Shown: positions 24,577 to 33,321 of the stretch, one piece after another
Position numbering within the stretch: position 1 is the stretch's first letter
How the letters are laid out: each line of letters opens with the position of its first letter
Source: CAYZJV01 sp049310885
GTDB taxonomy: Bacteria; Spirochaetota; Spirochaetia; Sphaerochaetales; Sphaerochaetaceae
Reading direction: 5' to 3'
DNA: 50,223 bases
NCBI RefSeq assembly: GCF_049310885.1
Contig: NZ_JBMDYO010000011.1
Location: forward strand, 1-50,223
The notes under the pieces: model-generated
The model's database searches: none
What the model saw: the letters and a program-made list of their open reading frames with translations, nothing else
What the model was told of the DNA's origin: nothing
Made by a program: the position numbers and the translations under genes

Positions 24577-25277
24577 GACTGAGCCTCTGTAATCTCCACC
24601 AGTTTTCCATCCTCCATATGCAGTACTCTATCCGATAATCTTTTTCCAAGAGGGTCATGGCTTACCATGATAGAGGTAAATCCGAATTGCTGTTGCAGTC
24701 TCTCTATCAGCTCTAGGATCTCATGTTTTGCTGAAGTATCGAGGTATGTGGTAGGTTCATCCATCAAAACCAATTGGGGGTCACGGATCAGAGCACGTGC
24801 ACAAGCCACCCGTTGTAGTTGCCCTCCTGAGAGGGTACGGATATCGCGGTGGGAAAAATTTTCCATGTCCACAAGTTCCAACCGTTGGCGGGCTTTTTCC
24901 AAATCCTCTTTCGTTGACCGTCTAAACCATGAAAATTGAGTACCCCATAGTCCCAACAGGACACTTTCTTCAACAGTTATGGCAATTTGGGGGTCGCTTT
25001 GTACTTGGGTAAGCACTCCGATACTCCGTTTCACATAGTGCCTCGCAAGTGGTTTTGACAGTTCGTTCCCTAGCACCTCGACAGATCCTCGGGAGGCTGG
25101 AAGGTTGCCTGATATCATTTTGAGCAGGGTACTCTTTCCGCTTCCATTCGGACCGGTGATCAGTATACGTTCCCCTTTGCCTACGGTGAAATCAAGATCT
25201 TTTATTACCGATTTTCTTCCATATGAGGCAGATGCTTTGTGCATGTGTATAGTAGGATTTTCATGTTGTTTGTTCAT
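24573..25277 (-). CDS. Metal ABC transporter ATP-binding protein (ZnuC-like)
   Basis: This 234-residue ATPase has Walker A GPNGSGKST, signature LSGGQLQR and Walker B LVLMDEPTTYLD. I use ATG 25277, which overlaps the NikR-like stop as ATGA; there is no Shine-Dalgarno, so translation probably depends on coupling. The alternative upstream frame to 25364 lies wholly inside the regulator gene. It overlaps the permease gene by 4 bp. Confidence 0.9.
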   Translation of the reverse strand: MNKQHENPTIHMHKASASYGRKSVIKDLDFTVGKGERILITGPNGSGKSTLLKMISGNLPASRGSVEVLGNELSKPLARHYVKRSIGVLTQVQSDPQIAITVEESVLLGLWGTQFSWFRRSTKEDLEKARQRLELVDMENFSHRDIRTLSGGQLQRVACARALIRDPQLVLMDEPTTYLDTSAKHEILELIERLQQQFGFTSIMVSHDPLGKRLSDRVLHMEDGKLVEITEAQS

Positions 25278-25693
25278 ACGCGTAATTGCTCGTAGAGACG
25301 GTCTGTAGCTGCAATGTTGATACGACCGATGACCTGTTTTTGACCGGTTATATGGCGAGCCCAAGCATTAACTTCATCGTAACGGCCACTTACCACGAGG
25401 ATTTTTATGACGATGTCCTTTTCCAAATGCATCTGCAGGTTGGTGGTCAATTTCAATGAGGGGTAGTCGGATAGAGGAACCCGGACAAGGTTCGTGGTGT
25501 AGTGGAATATGAGCGATATGACTGCGGTAACTGCGGTATCGCTCTCTTCCAACCCCTCTTCAAGCATCTGTTGTCGCACCATGGATCGGATGGTTTCCGA
25601 TCTGTTGGGATGGGCATGGAGCTCGGTAAGCTCATCTAAGAGTCCCACCATCTCCTTATCCATGGAAACACCGAAACGAACGATTTCAGACAT
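25274..25693 (-). CDS. NikR-like ribbon-helix-helix regulator with altered metal site
   Basis: This 139-residue protein has an N-terminal ribbon-helix-helix (VRFGVSMDKEMVGLLDEL, then PNRSETIRSMVRQQM) and a C-terminal ACT-like domain ending VVSGRYDEVN. This is the NikR layout. E. coli NikR binds nickel through His76, His87, His89 and Cys95. The aligned residues here are Asp76, Gln87, His89 and Val95, so three of four ligands are replaced. It heads an operon for a cluster-9 metal transporter and probably controls it. The effector may be another metal or may not be a metal. GGAG lies upstream of ATG 25693 at normal spacing. Confidence 0.85.
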   Translation of the reverse strand: MSEIVRFGVSMDKEMVGLLDELTELHAHPNRSETIRSMVRQQMLEEGLEESDTAVTAVISLIFHYTTNLVRVPLSDYPSLKLTTNLQMHLEKDIVIKILVVSGRYDEVNAWARHITGQKQVIGRINIAATDRLYEQLRV

Positions 25694-25723
25694 CGTAGCC
25701 TCCGTGACGATTATTTAGGATAT

Positions 25724-25753
25724 AGTAGCACGAATATATATATTTGTGCTACT
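25724..25753. promoter_or_regulatory. 30 bp palindrome, likely operator of the NikR-like regulator
   Basis: AGTAGCAC and GTGCTACT are perfect inverted arms separated by 14 bp of AT-rich DNA that is itself symmetric apart from one mismatched pair. E. coli NikR binds GTATGA-N16-TCATAC, so arm size and spacing are similar. The site ends 30 bp upstream of the regulator's ATG, where bound protein would block transcription. Confidence 0.75.
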
Positions 25754-25810
25754 GGTTCTCTGTTTATATACTGTTACATCGGATATAGATTGCTTTTTCG
25801 GGTGACAAGA

Positions 25811-25839
25811 TTGACCGCACTTGCGAGTAGGGGTAGTAT
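25811..25839 (+). promoter_or_regulatory. Predicted promoter of the NAD(P)HX repair gene (leaderless)
   Basis: TTGACC, 17 bp, TAGTAT, then 6 nt to ATG 25846; no Shine-Dalgarno at usable spacing. Confidence 0.55.
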
Positions 25840-25845
25840 AGCTAT

Positions 25846-27420
25846 ATGGAAACCTTGGTAAGTACACAGACAATGGAGCAAATAGATTCTCGATCTCAAA
25901 GCGATTATTCTATTCCTGCGCTAGTTTTGATGGAGCAGGCCGGAAGTAAGGGCTGGCATGCCTTTGCCGATTTCGCCAAGGAGAAGGGGCGGGAATTTAA
26001 GAACGTGGTCTTCGTAGCAGGCGGAGGGAATAATGGTGGCGATGCCCTTGTCATGGCTAGAGAGGCCTTTTTCTCTGGATTAGAAAATTTCTCTATCCTT
26101 TTAGTTGGCAGCCGTGTATCGAATGCGTGTTCGGTGCATCGAAATATTAGCCGTAAACTTGGCTTTACGATGTTTGAAGCAGAGAATGAGGATGGGATGA
26201 TATCAACCCATACGAGCAGTCTTTTAGCGGATGCCGATGTCATAGTCGATGGTATCGCGGGTACCGGATTACGGGGTTTGCTCAGTGGAACTACAGCTGA
26301 AATTGTTAAGATGATCAATGCCCGTCAGAATCAGGGAGCTCTGGTTATGGCTGTCGATATTCCCTCTGGATGCAGTGACGGTATGAGTGTTGCAGGACCG
26401 AGGATCATAGCGGATGTCACCGTAACCATGGGACTCCGCAAGGCTGCTGCATACCATCCGGTATGTCGTATGGGGTGGGGTACTATCTTGCGGGTGAATC
26501 CATCCTTCCCTCCCGCCTTGCTAAAGAATTCGGTAGCTGTCGCTACACTCAGTGATCATGCCGATCTGAAGATCATGCCCTATCATGAGGATGTCTATAA
26601 GAATAAAAGAGGACATCTAGCGCTGTTCGCGGGAAGTACCTCCTATACGGGTGCACCCCGACTTACTGCACGGGGAGCTTTCCATAGCAGATGTGGCTTG
26701 GTCACACTCTGTTGTTCCAAGGATGTGGCATCGGTTGCTTCCGCTGAATCTCCATCTATTATCGTGCAATCCCTTTCCGATGGTGAGACGGTCTCTTCCC
26801 ACACGCTATCTGTTGGTTACCAGGCTATTGCAGCAGGTCCCGGTTGGGGTGACGGACATCAGGATCAGCTGATTGAGATCTTAAACAGTGGGCTGCCAAC
26901 CGTGCTCGATGCAGATGCTATAACGACTTTTGCCTCCATCGTGGGTGAACACCGTCTCCAAGGGACTGCCCATGGGCCGTTAATTTTGACTCCCCACCCC
27001 GGGGAACTCCACCGAATGCTTGAAGCCCTTCATATGCCGTTATTGGCACAGGAGACGGGACCTTCAAGTTCTCCCGAATCGTTCATTGATTCGCTAAGAA
27101 GGGTAGCGGTTGCCTTGGAGTTGGTGATTGTCTACAAGAGCCATGTCTTATGGATAGTCGATGGTAGGAATGGTGGTGCTCTTCCCATCGTGGTAGATGG
27201 AATGAATAATGCCTTAGGTGTTGCCGGAAGTGGCGATGTCCTTACCGGAGTAATCGGTTCGCTGTTGGCTCAAGGCTATGATCCCTTACAGGCTGCACAC
27301 ACTGGTGTATTGATTCATCAGGAAGCGGGGCTGAGGGCAAGAAGTGAGGCGGGTTGGTTCGATGCCGAGACTCTTACTAGCCACGTCGGCATTGTTTGCC
27401 GGAATGCGGAACACGGGTAA
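25846..27420 (+). CDS. nnr: Bifunctional NAD(P)H-hydrate epimerase / ADP-dependent dehydratase
   Basis: This enzyme repairs hydrated NADH and NADPH. The 524-residue protein has an N-terminal YjeF epimerase domain (about 1-215: LMEQAG, VFVAGGGNNGGDALVMAR, AVDIPSG). It is followed by a ribokinase-like dehydratase domain (about 235-520: LTPHPGELHRML, then the phosphate-binding NNALGVAGSGDVLTGVI). Domain order and length are as in E. coli Nnr (YjeF). The ATG lies 6 nt after a predicted -10. The following membrane-protein gene starts 5 bp after the stop. Confidence 0.95.
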   Translation: METLVSTQTMEQIDSRSQSDYSIPALVLMEQAGSKGWHAFADFAKEKGREFKNVVFVAGGGNNGGDALVMAREAFFSGLENFSILLVGSRVSNACSVHRNISRKLGFTMFEAENEDGMISTHTSSLLADADVIVDGIAGTGLRGLLSGTTAEIVKMINARQNQGALVMAVDIPSGCSDGMSVAGPRIIADVTVTMGLRKAAAYHPVCRMGWGTILRVNPSFPPALLKNSVAVATLSDHADLKIMPYHEDVYKNKRGHLALFAGSTSYTGAPRLTARGAFHSRCGLVTLCCSKDVASVASAESPSIIVQSLSDGETVSSHTLSVGYQAIAAGPGWGDGHQDQLIEILNSGLPTVLDADAITTFASIVGEHRLQGTAHGPLILTPHPGELHRMLEALHMPLLAQETGPSSSPESFIDSLRRVAVALELVIVYKSHVLWIVDGRNGGALPIVVDGMNNALGVAGSGDVLTGVIGSLLAQGYDPLQAAHTGVLIHQEAGLRARSEAGWFDAETLTSHVGIVCRNAEHG

Positions 27421-27425
27421 CTCGA

Positions 27426-27902
27426 ATGTACCAACTCTACCTGCTGGTTATTATCTATCTGCTTATCGGCGCTGGACTCCTTTTGGTGGATGAATATGGC
27501 GGTAGGTATATTATTCTAATTCGATTGCGCAACAGTGTCCGTCATAATTTCCTGTTACAACTTTTTCTGGTAATGGTGGGGCTATTTCTTTCTCCCCTTG
27601 TATTCTTTTTTCCCGTAGATCCAGGGCCAATCCTCTTTGGGGACTTCATTCCATTGGTGTTCATCGTGGTTCTCTCGATCTACCATGTTTCTCAATTGGT
27701 TTTGGGTAAGAAACATGGTATGTTCGATGGAGAAGATGCCCAACGGTTCAGGCCTCCTGGTTTTACCGTGCCTCCCGAGAGTCAGGAGGATGTGTTGAAG
27801 AAGACCGGATCCTTGATTGAAACCCATAGAAGGAATCTGGGGTACCTGGTTCTTGCTTCGGCTTTGTTGCATTTTCTATTTCCTTCAGCGGTATTGCTAT
27901 AG
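27426..27902 (+). CDS. Small integral membrane protein of unknown function
   Basis: I do not recognise this 158-residue protein. It has about four hydrophobic helices: residues 1-21, about 43-62, a third at about 69-90, and a C-terminal one near 137-158. A hydrophilic loop lies between the third and fourth (GMFDGEDAQRFRPPGF). ATG 27426 follows the nnr stop by 5 bp, and a Nudix gene begins 11 bp after it, so the three form an operon. A longer frame from 27396 would overlap nnr and is less likely. Confidence 0.75.
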   Translation: MYQLYLLVIIYLLIGAGLLLVDEYGGRYIILIRLRNSVRHNFLLQLFLVMVGLFLSPLVFFFPVDPGPILFGDFIPLVFIVVLSIYHVSQLVLGKKHGMFDGEDAQRFRPPGFTVPPESQEDVLKKTGSLIETHRRNLGYLVLASALLHFLFPSAVLL

Positions 27903-27913
27903 AGGAGTTTGAC

Positions 27914-28330
27914 ATGAGTGGACAGGAGCATACGTTGGAACGTATTACGACTGCTGGAGTCTTATTCGAGGCTGGTCGATATTTCATAGCCAAACGGAAA
28001 GTCGGTGGCGCAGTAGGTGGATTATGGGAATTCCCTGGGGGGAAACACCGTTGGGGTGAGACTCCGCAAGAGTCCCTCGCTCGTGAATTCAGTGAGGAAT
28101 TCGGTATGGTGATCAAGGTCGGAAGTTGCTTTCTTGAACACGAGTTCCACCATAAGCATACGCTTTTCCATCTGCAAGCCTATTGGGTGGAAGCACAACA
28201 GCCGTTTACGCTCACCTTGCATGAGCATGATGAGAGTCGCTGGGTCACTGTGGAGGAAATGATGGAGCTCCCCTTCGTCCCCTCCGATATTGCTATCAGG
28301 GAAAAACTAGAGGAGCTCTCTCTCGCATAG
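27914..28330 (+). CDS. Nudix hydrolase, MutT-like
   Basis: The 138-residue protein has a complete Nudix box at 43-65: Gly43, Glu49, Arg57-Glu58, Glu61-Glu62 and Gly64. EFPGGK comes just before, as in MutT/8-oxo-dGTP diphosphatases. It probably cleans the nucleotide pool. GAGGAG lies about 6 nt before the ATG. It is the third gene of an operon with NAD(P)HX repair, which gives a metabolite-repair theme. Other Nudix substrates cannot be excluded. Confidence 0.88.
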   Translation: MSGQEHTLERITTAGVLFEAGRYFIAKRKVGGAVGGLWEFPGGKHRWGETPQESLAREFSEEFGMVIKVGSCFLEHEFHHKHTLFHLQAYWVEAQQPFTLTLHEHDESRWVTVEEMMELPFVPSDIAIREKLEELSLA

Positions 28331-28350
28331 TGATCTGTAACATCCAATAA

Positions 28351-29646
28351 CTATAGTATCGTACCGTGCGGAATGATCGCGTTCTTGTGGATGACGATGA
28401 TTCCATCGTGGATAGAGTAGTTTGTATAATCTCCTTCAATCCGATCGATATCATCTATGCCGATCCTACATCCATCGCCAATACGTGCATTCTGGTCAAT
28501 GATAGCCCTACGTATGATGGTTGCTCGACCTATTCCTACATTTGGAATCTTCTTCCGTGCATTTTCTGCCTTTTCTTCAGGAGTCTCGTAGAAAGATGCT
28601 CCCATACAGTAGACGCCATCGAGGCTTGCTCCCGATTCGATCAATGTGCGGACACCGATGATTGAGTTTACGATATAGGCATTCGTAATAATCGAACCCT
28701 CGCTCGTCAGCGAACAACTTATATTGCAGAAGTTGACCTTTGTAGCAGGGAGGTGTCTTCGGTGAGTATAGATAGGCATCTCTTCGTTGTAGAAATTGAA
28801 TGCTGGAGTTACGGATGCAAGGTCGATATTGGTATCATAAAACGCCTTCACCGTTCCAATATCCTCCCAGAAACCATCGTACACATAGGTTGCTACCTTC
28901 TTTGTCTTGATGACATCAGGAATAATCTCTTTTCCAAAGTCGGTGGATTGGTTGCTCTCAAGCATCTCCTCCATCGCCCTAGCATCAAAAATATAGATTC
29001 CCATGGATGCGAGGTACTCGTTATGTTCGGTGGGTTTCTGGTTAAGGCTCTCCTTGAGTAGTTTACTTGGTATCTGATATTCGCTGATATCGAGATCAGG
29101 AGCCGGTTTCTCATAGAACTTTTTCACGATCCCCTTTTCATCAGCACCAATGATACCCAATCCAGTAGCCTCTTGCCTGCTAATAGTCTTCGCTGCAATG
29201 GTCAATACCGCCCCACTTTCGATATGGGTTTTAAGCATCTCACGGTAATCCATACGATACAACTGGTCTCCAGATAGAATCAGATAGTAGTCTGCATTCT
29301 GGTCAGCAAAGTGTTTCAGATTCTTGCGGACTGCATCAGCTGTTCCCTGATACCAATCATTGTTGTGATAGGTTTGCTCTGCGGCAAGGATCTCAACAAA
29401 TCCATTGGAGAACGTATCGAATATATAGGTATTCGCTATATGGTTGTGCAATGACGCAGAATTGAATTGCGTGAGAATGTAGATTTGCTTTATCTCACTA
29501 TTTATACAATTCGAGATGGGGATATCTACGAGACGATATTTTCCTGCGAACGGGACGGCCGGCTTTGATCGGTCCTTGGTCAAAGGATACAATCGAGTCC
29601 CTTTGCCGCCTCCCAATACGATTGCGATAGTTTTAGTTCTTCCCAT
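28351..29646 (-). CDS. glgC: Glucose-1-phosphate adenylyltransferase
   Basis: This enzyme makes ADP-glucose, the committed step of bacterial glycogen synthesis. The 431-residue protein has the nucleotidyltransferase motif GGGKGTRLYPLTKDRSKPAVP at the start. A second substrate region (NNDWYQGTADAVRKN) and a C-terminal left-handed beta-helix (GIGRATIIRRAIIDQNARIG) follow. ATG 29646 has AAGGGG 8 nt upstream and lies 5 nt after the glgA stop. Together with glgA it forms a two-gene glycogen operon. Confidence 0.96.
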   Translation of the reverse strand: MGRTKTIAIVLGGGKGTRLYPLTKDRSKPAVPFAGKYRLVDIPISNCINSEIKQIYILTQFNSASLHNHIANTYIFDTFSNGFVEILAAEQTYHNNDWYQGTADAVRKNLKHFADQNADYYLILSGDQLYRMDYREMLKTHIESGAVLTIAAKTISRQEATGLGIIGADEKGIVKKFYEKPAPDLDISEYQIPSKLLKESLNQKPTEHNEYLASMGIYIFDARAMEEMLESNQSTDFGKEIIPDVIKTKKVATYVYDGFWEDIGTVKAFYDTNIDLASVTPAFNFYNEEMPIYTHRRHLPATKVNFCNISCSLTSEGSIITNAYIVNSIIGVRTLIESGASLDGVYCMGASFYETPEEKAENARKKIPNVGIGRATIIRRAIIDQNARIGDGCRIGIDDIDRIEGDYTNYSIHDGIIVIHKNAIIPHGTIL

Positions 29647-29651
29647 TCCAG

Positions 29652-31097
29652 TCACCCCTTGTGTATAGTCTCATACACTTTCATGTAATCTTCAGCCGAA
29701 TTGATCCAAGAAAAATCGACTGCCATACCACGCTTCCGTATGGTGGAAATCTGTTTGATATCTTCATGGTACAGCGAGACAGCTCTCTGTACAGCAGTGA
29801 ATATCGCATTTCCGGACATCTGTTCGAAAAGGATCCCCGTACCTTCTTCCTCATCTATATCGACGATTGAGTCGGCAAGACCACCCGTTCTTCTCGCAAT
29901 TGGGATGGTTCCGTAGCGAAGGCTATACATCTGGTTCAATCCACATGGTTCATAACGGCTGGGCATGAGGAAAAAATCGCTTCCAGCCTCTACCAAGTGG
30001 GCAGCCTCATTACTGAATATTAGGTTCACAGAAAGATTGTCGTGCAATTCTGCCAGAGTAGTGAGCTTTTCCTCAATCGCTTTATCCCCTGTACCAATGA
30101 TTAGTACTTGTACCGGCAGGTCGGTGAGTATTTGTTCAAGTGCACAGGGAGAACCTTGGCATAATTCCACGAAACCTTTTTGATCAGCAATCCTACTAAT
30201 CATAGAGACTACGGGTGTAGCGTCCTCGACTGGCAATCCGAACCGTTTTTGCATGATCCTTTTGAGCTTACCCTTGTTGGTAAGATCTTCCGCTGTAAAA
30301 TGGAGATCGAGTAGACCGTCCGTAGTAGGATTCCACTCCTCGGTATCGATCCCGTTTAGGATTCCGTACAGGTTATCGGCATGGGAGAGTAGCAGCGTTT
30401 CCAATCCGCATCCCTGCAACTCTCCTTGGATTTCCTTTGCATACGTGGGACTCACTGTGGTGAGAACATGTGCTGTCTCAAGACCGTTTTTAAGCATATT
30501 TGCACGCTTATGGATTCCTTTTCCACTGAAAAAACGGGAATCAATATCCATATCGGCAAGAAGCAGGTCCATCCTGGGAAAGTCTCCCTGGTATGCTAGA
30601 TTATGGATAGTGAAGACCGATTTCGTCTGCTTGAAGGTTTGTGCAGGATCCTGTTGTGCAAGAGCCGGCACGAAGCCGACAGTCCAATCATGGCAATGGA
30701 GAATCTCGGGAATCCATGCTAGCTCTTTGCATAAGGCGAGTGCTGCCTTAGAAAAGAGGGTATATCGGATCAGATTGTCAGGGTAGGGAGTAAAAGAGGT
30801 ATCTCCGTAGATTCCTTTGCGCTTTGAAAACCACTGATGGTCCACCAGATAGACGGTGACCTGTTGGTATTGGAGCTGCTTGAATCGCACAGTTTCGACC
30901 TCAGTGCCTAAGGAGACTTCCAATCGGTATGGCATTTCGACGAATGATGTGTCATCAGTAAGACCATATCCGGGAATGACCAGACGAACATCGTTACCTA
31001 AGGTCGCAAGAGCGATCGATAAGGAGGATGCCACATCGGCCAAACCTCCCGATTTGGAGAACGGAACTGCTTCACTCGAGACCATTAATATTCTCAT
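29652..31097 (-). CDS. glgA: Glycogen synthase (ADP-glucose type)
   Basis: This GT5 glycosyltransferase extends alpha-1,4-glucan from ADP-glucose. The 481-residue protein has the N-terminal KSGGLADV motif, an acceptor/donor region HDWTVGFVPAL, and the C-terminal SRYEPCGLNQMYSLRYGTIPIARRTGGLADSI signature split over the nucleotide site. The length is normal. The ATG has no Shine-Dalgarno but lies 6 nt after a predicted -10. No branching enzyme or phosphorylase is in the window. Confidence 0.96.
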   Translation of the reverse strand: MRILMVSSEAVPFSKSGGLADVASSLSIALATLGNDVRLVIPGYGLTDDTSFVEMPYRLEVSLGTEVETVRFKQLQYQQVTVYLVDHQWFSKRKGIYGDTSFTPYPDNLIRYTLFSKAALALCKELAWIPEILHCHDWTVGFVPALAQQDPAQTFKQTKSVFTIHNLAYQGDFPRMDLLLADMDIDSRFFSGKGIHKRANMLKNGLETAHVLTTVSPTYAKEIQGELQGCGLETLLLSHADNLYGILNGIDTEEWNPTTDGLLDLHFTAEDLTNKGKLKRIMQKRFGLPVEDATPVVSMISRIADQKGFVELCQGSPCALEQILTDLPVQVLIIGTGDKAIEEKLTTLAELHDNLSVNLIFSNEAAHLVEAGSDFFLMPSRYEPCGLNQMYSLRYGTIPIARRTGGLADSIVDIDEEEGTGILFEQMSGNAIFTAVQRAVSLYHEDIKQISTIRKRGMAVDFSWINSAEDYMKVYETIHKG

Positions 31098-31103
31098 ATA
31101 CCA

Positions 31104-31133
31104 ATTACACCACTGTTACAGTTGTATCGTCAA
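31104..31133 (-). promoter_or_regulatory. Predicted promoter of glgA-glgC (leaderless)
   Basis: On the minus strand: TTGACG, 18 bp, TGTAAT, then 6 nt to ATG 31097. Confidence 0.55.
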
Positions 31134-31170
31134 GGGAATTCGTCTATCGATTTTTAGAGAATCAACATGA

Positions 31171-31197
31171 AAAAACCCGCCAAAATGACGGGTTTTC
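31171..31197 (-). terminator. Terminator after trxB
   Basis: On the minus strand, the 8 bp stem AAAACCCG/CGGGTTTT with a 9 nt loop runs into a T tract. It separates the trxB operon from glgA. Confidence 0.85.
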
Positions 31198-31226
31198 TTC
31201 GATATTTGCAGGTAATTCAATAGACT

Positions 31227-32177
31227 CTATACGTATGCCTGGCCTTTGAGTTCATCGATATACTCGGCAGCGGCATGGGCTGCGATAGAGCCGTCAGAAG
31301 CAGCTGTAACCACCTGTCGGAAAGGTGTGTTGCGTACATCACCAACGGCATAGAGTCCCGGTGTAGTGGTACTCATGAGTTCATTGGTCACAAGGTATCC
31401 CGAATCATCTGTTTCAGCGAAGGGAACCAGCTGTGTCCTCGGGTCTGCACCGATAAAGATGAATACCGCATCAAACTGTTCCTCATAATCCCTGTCATGT
31501 TCCGAATCGTGTAAGGATACGGAGGTAACCTTTTTGCCATCTCCCTTAATTTCGTTTACCGTATGCATGAAACGGACATCCACATGTTCATCGTGTTCAA
31601 CCATACCGGCAATGCTCCGTTGAGCCCTGAAGCGGTCCTTTCTATGGACTATGACAATGTCCTCACTGAGTTTGGATAGGAAGAGCGATTCACCACAAGC
31701 CGAGTCTCCACCACCAACCACGAGTATTCTTTTCTTCTTGAAGAAGGGACCATCACATGTGGCACAATAGGAAACGCCTTTTCCCTGATATTCTTTCTCA
31801 CCCGGTACTCCCAGTTCGCGCCGTTTAGCACCTGTGGACATGATCACTACAGGTACGGTGAAATTCCCATCACTAGTTTCAACCGTATAGGAACCATCTT
31901 CATTATGGGTAACCTTGTCTACCGAGCCATAGTGGATGACTGCTCCAAAGCGTTCGGCCTGTTTAGCAAACTTGTCTGCAAGATCAAAACCGCTAATGGG
32001 CTCATCAAATCCTGGATAGTTCTCCAGTTCATCTACGATCAGTGTCTGCCCACCGGGGGCAAGCTCTTCGAATACATGGGCACTGAGCCCTGCCCGTGCA
32101 GCATATTGTGCAGCGGAGAGTCCTGCTGGACCTCCTCCTACGATGATGATATCGGGTTGTTTCTCTTTATCACTCAT
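31227..32177 (-). CDS. trxB: Thioredoxin reductase
   Basis: This flavoenzyme passes NADPH electrons to thioredoxin. The 316-residue protein has the FAD motif GGGPAG at 14-19, the redox-active CATC (Cys138 and Cys141), an NADPH-binding GGGDSA, and a C-terminal GLYAVGDVR segment. ATG 32177 is preceded by AGAGG; the longer frame starts with TTG 32183. It follows tsaB by 2 bp. A thioredoxin gene is at 39426. Confidence 0.96.
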   Translation of the reverse strand: MSDKEKQPDIIIVGGGPAGLSAAQYAARAGLSAHVFEELAPGGQTLIVDELENYPGFDEPISGFDLADKFAKQAERFGAVIHYGSVDKVTHNEDGSYTVETSDGNFTVPVVIMSTGAKRRELGVPGEKEYQGKGVSYCATCDGPFFKKKRILVVGGGDSACGESLFLSKLSEDIVIVHRKDRFRAQRSIAGMVEHDEHVDVRFMHTVNEIKGDGKKVTSVSLHDSEHDRDYEEQFDAVFIFIGADPRTQLVPFAETDDSGYLVTNELMSTTTPGLYAVGDVRNTPFRQVVTAASDGSIAAHAAAEYIDELKGQAYV

Positions 32178-32179
32178 AT

Positions 32180-32893
32180 TCAAACCTCTTTGGGGGTGGA
32201 TTTCGCAATTCGCTCCTCTAAAGATACCTCAGCATCGCTCTTTCGGATATAGGTAGGTCCACTTCCGATGTCGTCAGGACCTTTTTGTTGAAGCAAATCC
32301 ATACCTAATTGTATCATGGATTCGCCATAGCTACGATAATGGAGTTGGTCAAGGTAAATTTTTGTTGTTTTACCCCTTTTAGTGACTTCATCACGCAATG
32401 CATCTCCGACAACAGTGGAGTCGGGTCCTGTAATTAAGATAGCCTCAAATTCGACAATTTTATCGCAGAGGGAGGCAATTGAAGCATCCATATCGGTAGT
32501 AAGACGATTGCCTTGTTGGAAGAGTGCACCATAATACCGATTTTTTTTTGCATCCATTGTGCAGAGCACTGGCATTTCGGCATATCGCAAGGGATAAGCG
32601 TATATTTCCATGGTACTGAGGCTGACTAGGGGAATTCCAGCTGCTAAAGAGACTCCCTTTGCAGCTGCCATGCCAACCCGAAGTCCGGTAAATGAACCGG
32701 GGCCGTTAGTACAGACAATAAGCGATAGGTCTGCTAATTTGAGAGAAACTTCATTGCAGAGTTCTTTCATTCTCACTACCAGCTCTTCGCTAAAGTGTCG
32801 ACCGATAGTGCGTGTGCTGGCTATAAACTCTTTATCGGTTTTCAATGCAAGATGGAGGACGTTACTCGAAGTCTCGAGAGCCAACACATTCAT
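32180..32893 (-). CDS. tsaB: tRNA t6A biosynthesis protein TsaB
   Basis: TsaB is an actin-fold partner of TsaD in making N6-threonylcarbamoyladenosine at position 37 of ANN-reading tRNAs. The 237-residue protein has the N-terminal LALETSSNVLHLAL and the conserved NGPGSFTGLRVGMAAAKG. It is dimer-forming and lacks the metal ligands of TsaD. It overlaps tsaE by 4 bp and adjoins trxB. tsaD and tsaC are not in the window. Confidence 0.93.
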   Translation of the reverse strand: MNVLALETSSNVLHLALKTDKEFIASTRTIGRHFSEELVVRMKELCNEVSLKLADLSLIVCTNGPGSFTGLRVGMAAAKGVSLAAGIPLVSLSTMEIYAYPLRYAEMPVLCTMDAKKNRYYGALFQQGNRLTTDMDASIASLCDKIVEFEAILITGPDSTVVGDALRDEVTKRGKTTKIYLDQLHYRSYGESMIQLGMDLLQQKGPDDIGSGPTYIRKSDAEVSLEERIAKSTPKEV

Positions 32894-33321
32894 AGCATGA
32901 CCCCTTCAATTCTAATTTCCCGCTTACCAGCCTCTCCTATAGCGATATCGACTCTGATGGTGTGGCTGGGTAGAAGGTCTTCGATTTTCTCACTCCATTC
33001 TATTATCGTAATACCATCTGAGTAAAGGAGTTCTTCGCCTCCTATACCATCAAAATCTTCTAAGCCATCGATCCTATAGAGATCCAGATGGTGCATGGCC
33101 ATGGTTCCCCCATACTCTTGAACGAGTGTGTAGGTAGGGCTAACAACAGCTTCCGTGATACCGAGAGCTTGGGCTATGCCCTTTGCCAGGACGGTCTTTC
33201 CTGCCCCGAGAGGGCCTCTCAATGAGATCACGCTACCCGAAATGCAGGCTTTACCTAGACGCACTCCCAATGCTTTGGTTTCTTGTTCACTACTCGTGTA
33301 GAATATACGGGAGTTATCCAT
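32890..33321 (-). CDS. tsaE: tRNA t6A biosynthesis ATPase TsaE
   Basis: The 143-residue P-loop protein has Walker A GPLGAGKT at 36-43, the family segment VSPTYTLVQEY and the catalytic region HHLDLYR. TsaE hydrolyses ATP to support turnover of the TsaB-TsaD complex. I choose ATG 33321, which overlaps the TPR gene's end by 8 bp. GGAGG lies rather far upstream (12 nt), so TTG 33324 or ATG 33333 remain possible. It overlaps tsaB by 4 bp. Confidence 0.92.
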   Translation of the reverse strand: MDNSRIFYTSSEQETKALGVRLGKACISGSVISLRGPLGAGKTVLAKGIAQALGITEAVVSPTYTLVQEYGGTMAMHHLDLYRIDGLEDFDGIGGEELLYSDGITIIEWSEKIEDLLPSHTIRVDIAIGEAGKREIRIEGVML

